Positions 24,499-31,248 of a stretch of DNA of 45,209 nucleotides are shown here, in pieces; positions within the stretch are counted from its first letter, which is position 1, and each line of letters starts with the position of its first letter. The notes below the pieces were generated by a model that saw nothing but the letters and a program-made list of their open reading frames with translations, was not told where the DNA came from and made no database searches. The DNA is from UBA8517 sp964606975 (GTDB taxonomy: Bacteria; Patescibacteriota; Microgenomatia; UBA8517): contig CAZSGY010000011.1 of assembly GCA_964606975.1 (NCBI GenBank), forward strand, positions 1-45,209, written 5' to 3'. Both the position numbers and the translations under genes were made by a program.

Positions 24499-25409
24499 TG
24501 GAAGATTTGCCTATTGAAACTAGCTTTAAATATTCAATTCACAAAGTTGCGAGAGAGCAAGTTAATAACTTACCTTCAATCGAAAAATCGGCTCTAGAAA
24601 TTCACTCAAAACTAAATGAGTTTACCCACATTGATTTAACTACCAAAAAAGGGAAATTTAACCCACTGGTTTTTTTGATTGGGACAGGCTTTTCTTTATC
24701 CCGGGTTCACCTGGCCGTAGAAACATATAGAGATTTAAAAGAAGAGGGAAAGGTTGAGGAAGGAGCTGAGCCGATATTTATTGTTTCAGGAGCAATAGGC
24801 CTCACCAAACACAAGGCAGAAGAAATTGGGGCACCGGGGGTTAATGCCAATGTTTATAAAACCATGTTGACAGAATATGGTATTCCTGAAAATAGAATAT
24901 TGGTGGATGATAAATCGGATAACACTCCTTCGCAGGCAGATGAGGTTAAAAAAATTATTGACGAATATAATCGTCAGCACCCCAACAGTACGATAAATGA
25001 AATAATAAACATCGCAGACAGAGTCCACGCTGGCAGATTTAACGCGACCTTTATTAAAAGATTTGCTGATTTGAAAATGTACACAGTCATTTCTGTCCGA
25101 GACAATGAGAATATTGGTGTTGGTACTTACGACTTCGGCCAAGGGCCGACGCAATGGATGAGTTTTGTAGGTGAAGGCGCCAGATATGTTAAATATTCTT
25201 CTCCCGGAGGCTCGCAAGCGGGAGAAGGACCGGCAAATCCGGATGAAATTATGAAGTATATGGAACGTTCCTTATTCGGAAACAGGGAGGCTCTGTTGTC
25301 TAAGCGTAGGCAGTATGTGGAACTAAAAAATTTATATGATAAAAATAAAGATCTAATTATAAATGATATGCAAAGATTGGCTAATTTTAGAGTTAGATCT
25401 AAGATATAA
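24498..25409 (+). CDS. YdcF/DUF218-like protein
   Basis: A 303-residue soluble protein with the DUF218 (YdcF/SanA/ElyC) fold pattern. It shows a first strand with VFLIGTGFSLSRVHLAVE, then PIFIVSGAIG, the long helix with VYKTMLTEYGIPENRILVDDKSDNTPSQADEV (interrupted by helices), and a late DRVHAGRFNATFIKRF segment. No signal peptide or membrane helix is present, unlike most DUF218 proteins, so it is probably cytoplasmic. It is encoded between the rfbB-Nudix fusion and rfbC, suggesting a role in nucleotide-sugar metabolism. AAAGGA four bases before the ATG is a plausible ribosome site. Confidence 0.75.
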   Translation: MEDLPIETSFKYSIHKVAREQVNNLPSIEKSALEIHSKLNEFTHIDLTTKKGKFNPLVFLIGTGFSLSRVHLAVETYRDLKEEGKVEEGAEPIFIVSGAIGLTKHKAEEIGAPGVNANVYKTMLTEYGIPENRILVDDKSDNTPSQADEVKKIIDEYNRQHPNSTINEIINIADRVHAGRFNATFIKRFADLKMYTVISVRDNENIGVGTYDFGQGPTQWMSFVGEGARYVKYSSPGGSQAGEGPANPDEIMKYMERSLFGNREALLSKRRQYVELKNLYDKNKDLIINDMQRLANFRVRSKI

Positions 25410-25415
25410 TAGGTT
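25405..25415 (+). promoter_or_regulatory. Leaderless promoter of rfbC
   Basis: TATAAT at 25405-25410, five bases before the ATG at 25416. It overlaps the stop codon of the DUF218 gene. Confidence 0.6.
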
Positions 25416-25985
25416 ATGGTTGATGCTAGTCAAAATATAACAAAGACATCTATTTCCGGGGTTGTGTTAATGCAACGTCCCATTAAAACCGATGATAGAG
25501 GCTTTTTCCACGAGATATATCGGAAAGAAGAATTAAAGGAAGCCACAGGAGTTAACTTTGATCCTGTTCAGTGGAGCCATGCCCTAAGCCATCCCGGAGT
25601 GGTAAGAGCCATTCATTCGGAGATGTGGAATAAACTCATCTACCCCGCCACGGGAATTTTGTATGCACCGATAGTTGATCTCAGGGTTGAATCTCCGACT
25701 TTCGGGAGGGTTGAGTATATAACTATTGATAACACGAGGGAGGATTCCCCCCGTCAGGCAGTATTTTTACCCAAAGGAGTCGGCAACTCGGTTTGTGTAC
25801 TGGGAGAGGAAGACCTGCATTATTTTTACCTCGTTGACGAATATTGGGATGATTCAAAGGCAAAGGGAATTGCCTGGAACGATCCTGACCTAAACATTAA
25901 ATGGCCTCTTGAGAACCCGATTCTTTCGGAAAGGGACAAGAATAATCCTACACTAAGGGAAGCTTTTCCTGAAAAATTCAAGTAA
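25416..25985 (+). CDS. rfbC: dTDP-4-dehydrorhamnose 3,5-epimerase
   Basis: Cupin-fold epimerase, 189 residues. Visible features: DDRGFFHEIYRKEEL near the N-terminus, catalytic H67 and K73 in VVRAIHSEMWNKLI (most RmlC have GLHYQ here), GRVEYITID, PKGVGNSVCVL and the late WNDPDLNIKWP. The expected reaction is epimerisation at C3 and C5 of the 4-keto sugar made by RfbB. The slightly diverged HSEMWNK site leaves room for a different 4-keto sugar. It is followed directly by rfbD (TAATG overlap). Confidence 0.92.
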   Translation: MVDASQNITKTSISGVVLMQRPIKTDDRGFFHEIYRKEELKEATGVNFDPVQWSHALSHPGVVRAIHSEMWNKLIYPATGILYAPIVDLRVESPTFGRVEYITIDNTREDSPRQAVFLPKGVGNSVCVLGEEDLHYFYLVDEYWDDSKAKGIAWNDPDLNIKWPLENPILSERDKNNPTLREAFPEKFK

Positions 25986-26884
25986 TGCAAAAGGTATTAA
26001 TTATCGGTGGGAGCGGAATGGTTGCTTCAAGAATAATTGATTTGTGGCAGGATAAATTTGAAATCGTTTCTGCCGACGAAAAAACCTTGGATATTACCAA
26101 TGAAAAAGCGGTCAAGATTTATTTCGAAAATAATACCTTCGACACAGTAATTAATTTTGCTGCATTTACAAACGTTGATGCAGCCGAAGCTCAAAAAGGT
26201 GATGAAAACGGTTTGGTTTGGAAACTGAACGTTAACGGGCCGAAATATCTAGCCGAAGTGTGCAAACAAAAAAATATTTTTCTGGTACACATATCCACAG
26301 ATTTTGTTTTTCCCGGAGATAACGCCTACCCCGGACCTTATTCTGAGGATTCACCCCTCCCCGAATCCGATGAGAAAATAGGTTGGTATGGGTGGAGCAA
26401 AAATCGGGCAGAGAAAGTATTGTCGGTAACCAGTGCAAAATATGCCGTTATCAGATACGGATATCCTTTCAGATCCGCCGACTTCGAAGCGAAAAAAGAT
26501 TGGGCAAGAAATTTGATCAATTTATATAACGAAAACAAAATGTATCCGTTGTTCCACGATCAGATCCAAAGCATACTATATATAGACGATTTGGCAGCCC
26601 CTTTAGCCAAAATCATTGAAGAAAAGCTTTCAGGCGTGTTTCATATTGCATCGTCCGATACAACTACTCCCTACGATGCAGGAGTATATCTTCTCAGAAA
26701 ATATACCGGTAAGTCTCCCAAGGTTGATAAAGGGTCTATGACCCAGTTTCTATCTGAAGCGGGGAGAACCCCGCGTCCGCGTCTCGGAGGTTTGAAGGTT
26801 GAAAAAACGGAAAAAGAATTGGGAATGAAATTTAGAACCTGGCGGGAAATGGTCGACGATTTTGTTTCCCAGTTAGCTCCCTGA
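25985..26884 (+). CDS. rfbD: dTDP-4-dehydrorhamnose reductase-like protein
   Basis: Final reductase of rhamnose-type sugar synthesis, 299 residues. The nucleotide loop is GGSGMVASR (8-16; the usual form is GxxGxxG, here partly changed). It also has INFAAFTNVDAAE, HISTDFVF and the catalytic Y135-x3-K139 in GWYGWSKNRAE. The C-terminal region (TPRPRLGGLKVEKTEKELGMKF) is typical. The 3' end overlaps the convergent trmD gene by 12 bases. With rfbB and rfbC it gives a deoxyhexose pathway for the glycan locus. Confidence 0.9.
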   Translation: MQKVLIIGGSGMVASRIIDLWQDKFEIVSADEKTLDITNEKAVKIYFENNTFDTVINFAAFTNVDAAEAQKGDENGLVWKLNVNGPKYLAEVCKQKNIFLVHISTDFVFPGDNAYPGPYSEDSPLPESDEKIGWYGWSKNRAEKVLSVTSAKYAVIRYGYPFRSADFEAKKDWARNLINLYNENKMYPLFHDQIQSILYIDDLAAPLAKIIEEKLSGVFHIASSDTTTPYDAGVYLLRKYTGKSPKVDKGSMTQFLSEAGRTPRPRLGGLKVEKTEKELGMKFRTWREMVDDFVSQLAP

Positions 26885-27511
26885 TTTTCCCTCTCTCCAT
26901 TTTTCGATTTCACCATGGTGTCCCGAAAGAAGCACTTCCGGCACTGTCCAGTCTTTATAAATCTCCGGTCTGGTGTATTGGGGATATTCCGTATACCCGG
27001 GTTTCATATGCGACTCAACCTCCGACGATTCGTCTTTTCCTAATACACCCGGAAGAAGACGGATAATTGAGTCAACCAGCACCATCGAAGGTATCTCGCC
27101 ACCGGTCAGAACATAGTCGCCGATAGAAATAACAGCATCAGCAATGTGTTCATGGACTCTATGATCAACGCCCTCGTAATGCCCGGCAATCAAAATAATA
27201 TGCTCACACTTTGAAAATTCCCGAGCCTTTCTTTGTGTATATTTTTCACCCGTGGCATCCAAAAGAATTATTTTAGAATTTTCAGTCTTTAACTTTGAGA
27301 TGGCTGCATCAATAATATCCACTCTTAGAATCATACCGACACCGCCGCCATAAGGACGGTCATCAACATTCAATCTTTCTCCCTCGCCCCATTCCCGAAG
27401 GTTGTGAACATTAATTTCCAACAATCCTTTACTTTGGGCACGTTTAATAATCGAAGTATTAAACACCTCGCTAAACATGTTGGGAAAAAGCGTTAGTACA
27501 TCAATTTTCAT
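26873..27511 (-). CDS. trmD: tRNA (guanine-N1)-methyltransferase TrmD, C-terminally short
   Basis: SPOUT-type enzyme methylating G37 of tRNAs with a G36G37 motif, which prevents frameshifting. The start is the ATG at 27511 giving MKIDVLTLFPNMF; an adjacent in-frame ATG is at 27514. Knot signatures are clear: DDRPYGGGVGMILR, LLDATGEKYTQ, IAGHYEGVDHRVHEH, SIGDYVLTGGEIPSM and YTRPEIYKDWTVPEVLLSGHHGEIEKWR. At 212 residues it ends just after KWR, whereas usual TrmD continues for about 20-40 more residues (QSLxRTxxRRPxLL region). The shortened end coincides with the 12-base overlap with rfbD. Confidence 0.93.
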   Translation of the reverse strand: MKIDVLTLFPNMFSEVFNTSIIKRAQSKGLLEINVHNLREWGEGERLNVDDRPYGGGVGMILRVDIIDAAISKLKTENSKIILLDATGEKYTQRKAREFSKCEHIILIAGHYEGVDHRVHEHIADAVISIGDYVLTGGEIPSMVLVDSIIRLLPGVLGKDESSEVESHMKPGYTEYPQYTRPEIYKDWTVPEVLLSGHHGEIEKWREGKSGS

Positions 27512-27514
27512 CAT

Positions 27515-27537
27515 TTCGCTAGTTATGTATTTTAACA
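27515..27537 (-). promoter_or_regulatory. Extended -10 promoter of trmD
   Basis: On the reverse strand TGTTAAAAT spans 27537-27529, followed by 14 bases to the first ATG (27514). The same nonamer occurs before the gene at 12371. In the remaining divergent interval up to 27664, the only other sign is a TAAAGT box at 27652-27657, seven bases before the GT2-GtrA ATG. Confidence 0.5.
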
Positions 27538-27664
27538 CGAAGTGATTTTCTTTAACCACGAGATATATGCTACACCGGGTGGCTAGCTTTGCTTTTGTCC
27601 GAAACAAGCCATATTTATGAGATACCGCTTTTTTTTGCCTGAATTATAAGTTAAAGTTAATTAT

Positions 27665-28840
27665 ATGAATAAAGTGGTCATTGTCATGCCTGCCTGGAAT
27701 GAAGCTGAAAATATCAAGGAAATGATTGAGCAGCTAACGAAAAATGAGTTTCCCAAAATCGAGGCAGATATGCAGCTTCTGATTGTCGATAATCATTCGA
27801 CAGATGGAACGGAGGAGGTAGTTAAAGAAGCCTCAAAAAAATATAAAAACGTTCACATCATTCAACAGCAAAACTCCGGCCTTGGCTGGGCATATGTAAC
27901 CGGTATGCAATATGCGATGGATACTTTAAATGCAGACGCGATACTGGAAATGGATGCAGATTTTCAGCATCCTCCGAGATTTGTAAAGCCGATGGTCGAC
28001 GCCTACTTGTCGGGCGCAGAATATGTTATCGGCAGTAGATATATCGAGGGAGGGTCAGTGCCTAAGGAATGGGCAGTGTCCCGAAAGGCAATTAGTTTCT
28101 TTGGCAATTTGTTTATAAGAACTGTTCTTCTGAATTTTAAAATTCATGATCTAACTACCGGTTTCAGATTATCAAAAGTTAAAGGAGTTCTTGATAAAAT
28201 CGATTTGCAAAAACTACACGACCTGGACAGATTTGCATACAAGGTTGACCTGCTTTATCAATCCCTTAAAAATTCCAAAAAGACAGTGGAGGTTCCGTTG
28301 GAATTTGCTGCGAGAACTAAAGATAAATCTAAATTCAATTGGAAAGAAATGGTAGCCACATTTAAATTGGCAATTATTTTGGGCATAAAAGACAAAATGA
28401 GATTTATAAAATTCGGGGTGGTTGGTTTTACAGGGTTTTTGGTCAATTACCTGGGACTGGAGTTTTTAAGACGTCTGGGACTCACTACTTATTGGGCGAC
28501 CCTCTTTGCAACGGAGCTTTCAATAATTTCAAACTTTACTCTCAACAATATCTGGACATTTAAAGATAAAACTATTACTTCAGCAAAAGATTTAGTAGTT
28601 CAATTCACCAAATTCAATCTTTCTTCTCTTTTTGCCATAATAGTCCAGCCTTTGATTGTTAATGGGGCAACACGTCTTTTTGGCGACACCTCATTGGTCA
28701 GGTTGGGAGGATTGGTGTTTGCAATAGTTTTTGTAGTAGTTCCTTATAACTATATTGTTTACAATCTTTTCATTTGGAAAACTTGGAAGCTTCCGAAAGT
28801 TTTTAGGAAGAAGGGAGAATTAAAAACTTCAGAAGGTTAA
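27665..28840 (+). CDS. GT2 glycosyltransferase fused to a GtrA membrane domain
   Basis: A 391-residue protein. Residues 1-230 are a GT2 domain of the dolichol/polyprenyl-phosphate mannose synthase type: VIVMPAWNEAENIKEMIEQL, LIVDNHSTDGTEE, DAILEMDADFQHPP (metal-binding DxD) and GSRYIEGG. Residues about 238-375 form a four-helix GtrA domain (FIKFGVVGFTGFLVNYL, ISNFTLNNIWTFKDK), which in related proteins flips or anchors polyprenyl-linked sugars. The predicted reaction is transfer of a sugar from a nucleotide donor to a polyprenyl phosphate at the inner face, with the GtrA part moving the product. It is the first gene of the glycan locus. The 3' end overlaps the stop of the convergent zinc-ribbon gene. 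Confidence 0.9.
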   Translation: MNKVVIVMPAWNEAENIKEMIEQLTKNEFPKIEADMQLLIVDNHSTDGTEEVVKEASKKYKNVHIIQQQNSGLGWAYVTGMQYAMDTLNADAILEMDADFQHPPRFVKPMVDAYLSGAEYVIGSRYIEGGSVPKEWAVSRKAISFFGNLFIRTVLLNFKIHDLTTGFRLSKVKGVLDKIDLQKLHDLDRFAYKVDLLYQSLKNSKKTVEVPLEFAARTKDKSKFNWKEMVATFKLAIILGIKDKMRFIKFGVVGFTGFLVNYLGLEFLRRLGLTTYWATLFATELSIISNFTLNNIWTFKDKTITSAKDLVVQFTKFNLSSLFAIIVQPLIVNGATRLFGDTSLVRLGGLVFAIVFVVVPYNYIVYNLFIWKTWKLPKVFRKKGELKTSEG

Positions 28841-29190
28841 TCGGCAGAAGCCATTGAGTTGTAAACAATCTTTTCTTTTGATAAACCGGGTATTTCATTT
28901 TCACCTATTAAGATCTCATTTTTTAAAGTTTGTGAGTGTGGTGTCACCTCTCTACCGTTAGGATCTACCGGAATTCCGTGATATTCGGGGTTGGTTATTC
29001 TGGCTGAAGGGGTAACGGGGCTGACTGTATGTTCAACTTTTCGGACAGAGGAAGCATGATCACCGGCAGTTGTCCCGCAATCAGGGCATACACTTCTGGG
29101 CGGAAAATGTTTTTCTTCACAATTAAGACAAACACTTCCGGTTAACTGATATCTTTGGGCATTTTGTCTCCAATATCGTGGTACTTCCAT
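28837..29190 (-). CDS. Orphan zinc-ribbon protein (DUF35 N-terminal type)
   Basis: A 117-residue protein. The first 40 residues match the rubredoxin-like zinc ribbon found at the start of DUF35/OB-fold acyl-CoA-associated proteins: VPRYWRQNAQRYQLTG, then C21-x2-C24 and C35-x2-C38 with FPPR between. The remaining 75 residues do not look like the usual OB fold; they are polar and include NPEYHGIPVDPNGREV. There is no thiolase or HMG-CoA synthase neighbour, the usual partner of such ribbons. It is a single gene between two glycosyltransferases on the minus strand. Function is unknown; a protein- or acyl-carrier-binding role is possible. Confidence 0.7.
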   Translation of the reverse strand: MEVPRYWRQNAQRYQLTGSVCLNCEEKHFPPRSVCPDCGTTAGDHASSVRKVEHTVSPVTPSARITNPEYHGIPVDPNGREVTPHSQTLKNEILIGENEIPGLSKEKIVYNSMASAD

Positions 29191-29240
29191 TGATACTTTG
29201 TTAGTCGCAAAAAGTTTTAAAAACCCACGGTTTTTCTTAC

Positions 29241-29258
29241 GGCCCCGCGGGCCTTTTT
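29241..29258 (+). terminator. GC-rich rho-independent terminator
   Basis: GGCCC (29241-29245), a CGC loop and GGGCC (29249-29253) are followed by five T. It works best on the plus strand, against transcripts from the left. On the minus strand a weaker AAAAACC-GTG-GGTTTTT hairpin just beyond (29235-29219) could end the membrane glycosyltransferase transcript. Confidence 0.7.
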
Positions 29259-30393
29259 AAAGAAATGGAGCCCAGTTACTTATCGGCATCGTATTTTGGG
29301 AGATAAATGCCAATGAATATAGGTATATAGGAATCAAAATTACGGCAAGTGCAATCTTAAACTCCTTTTTTATCAAAACATCCGAGAATGCTATAAGCAA
29401 GAAAGGAACAGCCGGAAGAAAATACCTTAGAATGTCTCTGTGCGCAACAAACAAAATTACCAGATAGAAGATACCGGTAAATGCGGCCAATTCAATTTCC
29501 TTTTTAGCAATCAGCCTGTAAACACCTATTGCTCCGAAAAGATAAATAAAAATTATTTCCTCCAGCCAAAATGTACCAACCCAAGGTGCAGAATAATTAA
29601 AAATTTGAAACGGGAGAAAACTTAAATGTATGTTGTCTCCCGAATGAAAATAGGCCAAGAAATCATTCATTCGGATTTTGTAAAAAAAGAAGACCAACAC
29701 CAAACTTAAGGGAATAAGAAGAAGTGGATATGCTTTTTTCAAAATGTGGACGGCTTTCTTACTGGTAATGTAATTTATAAAAAAAGTTAAAAGGTATGCC
29801 GCGAAAAGCAATATTCCGGGCGATTTCGTCATAACGGCCACTGCCCCCCAGATAGCGCTCAACCAATACTTTTTGTCTCTGAAATAATACAAAGATGCTA
29901 GAATGCCGGCTACAAAAAGCGGGTCCGCTGAACCGATAGATCTGACTATTAACCATCTGGCAGGAAAAACAGCAAAAACAAACGTCAAAAACATGGCACC
30001 TTTATTGTCAACGAATCGTGAAGCAAGTTTATTGAAGAAAAATATTGCCAAAGCCGAAGATGCAACGGTGACAATAAGCATTGCATAAGGGAAATTCATA
30101 ACAAACCCGAGCATCTTTATTAAAAGCGGAAACAGAGGAAAGTGCGCCGCGTAGTATTCCGTTGGAAGTGGGAATTGATAATTTGAAGCAATTGCCGACG
30201 GATCGTAAAGAGTTTTGGCGACTACGATATAAAGCGGTCCGTCGTAGTTGGCGATAATTGTTTCCATGCCGTTTTTGGGTAGCGGGATTCCAAAAACAGT
30301 ATCTAATCTTAAGAAAAACGGCATCCAAATTAGAAGGGTGGGTATTAGGGCAAATGCCAGGATCAACAATAATTTTCCGATCTTTTTTCCCAT
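29257..30393 (-). CDS. GT-C type membrane glycosyltransferase (mannosyltransferase-like)
   Basis: A 378-residue polytopic membrane protein with about nine transmembrane helices. The first extracytoplasmic loop holds IIANYDGPLYIVVAKTLYD (about residues 46-64), where the Asp of YDGP is the likely catalytic base. The pattern YDGxxY with the following PLFPLLIKML resembles PIG-V/GPI mannosyltransferase-type GT-C proteins. It would use a polyprenyl-phosphate sugar on the outer face. The ATG at 30393 follows an extended -10 box; an in-frame TTG at 30396 is less likely. Stop-codon bases overlap the terminator at 29241-29258. Confidence 0.75.
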   Translation of the reverse strand: MGKKIGKLLLILAFALIPTLLIWMPFFLRLDTVFGIPLPKNGMETIIANYDGPLYIVVAKTLYDPSAIASNYQFPLPTEYYAAHFPLFPLLIKMLGFVMNFPYAMLIVTVASSALAIFFFNKLASRFVDNKGAMFLTFVFAVFPARWLIVRSIGSADPLFVAGILASLYYFRDKKYWLSAIWGAVAVMTKSPGILLFAAYLLTFFINYITSKKAVHILKKAYPLLLIPLSLVLVFFFYKIRMNDFLAYFHSGDNIHLSFLPFQIFNYSAPWVGTFWLEEIIFIYLFGAIGVYRLIAKKEIELAAFTGIFYLVILFVAHRDILRYFLPAVPFLLIAFSDVLIKKEFKIALAVILIPIYLYSLAFISQNTMPISNWAPFL

Positions 30394-30409
30394 CAATACG
30401 ATATTAGCA
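30394..30409 (-). promoter_or_regulatory. Leaderless promoter of the membrane GT-C gene
   Basis: On the reverse strand an extended -10 TGCTAATAT (30409-30401) stands seven bases before the ATG at 30393. Confidence 0.6.
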
Positions 30410-30447
30410 TGAGGTAAGCCTAATATGCTAGAAACTTTTTCAAACTC

Positions 30448-30460
30448 GTGTTTAAAACAC
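30448..30460. repeat. 13-bp palindrome between divergent glycosyltransferase genes
   Basis: GTGTTT-A-AAACAC is an inverted repeat in the 144-base divergent interval. A second small hairpin (ATTGTCGC with GCGATAGT, TTC loop) lies at 30464-30482. They may be operator or attenuation elements; nothing more specific is seen. Confidence 0.45.
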
Positions 30461-30484
30461 TAATTGTCGCTTCGCGATAGTTTA

Positions 30485-30537
30485 TATAACAGATATTTTT
30501 TGTAGAATTTAAATGAAATCTGTTATAGACTTCGTAT
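30485..30537 (+). promoter_or_regulatory. Promoter of the GT2 gene within a 10-bp inverted repeat
   Basis: TATAACAGAT (30485-30494) and ATCTGTTATA (30518-30527) are exact inverted repeats 23 bases apart. The right arm overlaps an extended -10 TGTTATAGA (30521-30529), eight bases before the GTG at 30538. Confidence 0.5.
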
Positions 30538-31248
30538 GTGGACACCAAAATCGAAGAACTCTCAATATTTCTCCCTACTTACAACGAAGAGGGAAATATT
30601 GGAACGGTTATTAAAAGGACGATTGAGGCGGCAAATTTATATGCAAACAAATGGGAATTAATAATTGTCGATGACGGATCAACGGATTCTACTAACAAAA
30701 TTGCTTCTCAGATTGCCGATTCAGACCCAAATATACGCGTAATCAGGCATGAAAAAAATTCAGGTTACGGCGCTTCATTGAAAACCGGTTTTTATAATTC
30801 AAAGTATTCATGGATCGCATTTACAGATTCCGACGGACAATTCGATTTTGCCGAAATAAAAAAATTTATTGAAAAGCAAAAAGAAACGGGTTCGGATTTG
30901 GTAATAGGTTATTACAATAAAAGGAGAGTCTCCCTGACGAAAAAGATCACCAGCAAAATTTGGGAGGCACTGGTATTAGTATTATTTGGTCTGAATGTTC
31001 GTGATATCGATTGCGGTTTCAAGCTGATATCTAAAAAAGTTTTTAATGAAATCCCTAAACTGGAAAGTGAAAGGGGTGCATTTATAAGTAGTGAACTTTT
31101 GATTAAAGCCAAAAAACAAGGTTTTAAAATCTCCGAGATTCCGGTTACACATTACCCCAGGCTTAAGGGAGCGGGAACGGGAAGAAAATTGGACGTAATT
31201 GTCCAAAGTTTCATTGATCTTCTTAGGCTTTGGAAAAAGTTGAAATGA
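30538..31248 (+). CDS. GT2 glycosyltransferase, polyprenyl-phosphate sugar synthase type
   Basis: A 236-residue cytoplasmic GT2 enzyme. It shows SIFLPTYNEEGNIGTVI, WELIIVDDGSTDST (first Asp), AFTDSDGQFDF (DxD metal site) and DIDCGFKLISKKVF, the landmark of DPM1/ALG5-like enzymes. It lacks a membrane domain. The predicted product is a polyprenyl-phosphate sugar used by the GT39-like protein encoded next. Start is GTG at 30538, directly after the -10 box. Its TGA overlaps the next ATG (ATGA). Confidence 0.88.
   Translation: MDTKIEELSIFLPTYNEEGNIGTVIKRTIEAANLYANKWELIIVDDGSTDSTNKIASQIADSDPNIRVIRHEKNSGYGASLKTGFYNSKYSWIAFTDSDGQFDFAEIKKFIEKQKETGSDLVIGYYNKRRVSLTKKITSKIWEALVLVLFGLNVRDIDCGFKLISKKVFNEIPKLESERGAFISSELLIKAKKQGFKISEIPVTHYPRLKGAGTGRKLDVIVQSFIDLLRLWKKLK

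Noticed and set aside
24786..25217. Reverse-strand open frame of 143 codons inside the DUF218 gene
   Set aside because: The forward frame carries the family motifs and fits the operon; the reverse frame shows no domain or start signal.
27512..27607. N-terminal extension of TrmD to 27607
   Set aside because: The added 32 residues do not belong to TrmD, which begins MKIDVLTLFPN at 27511, and they cover the likely promoter.
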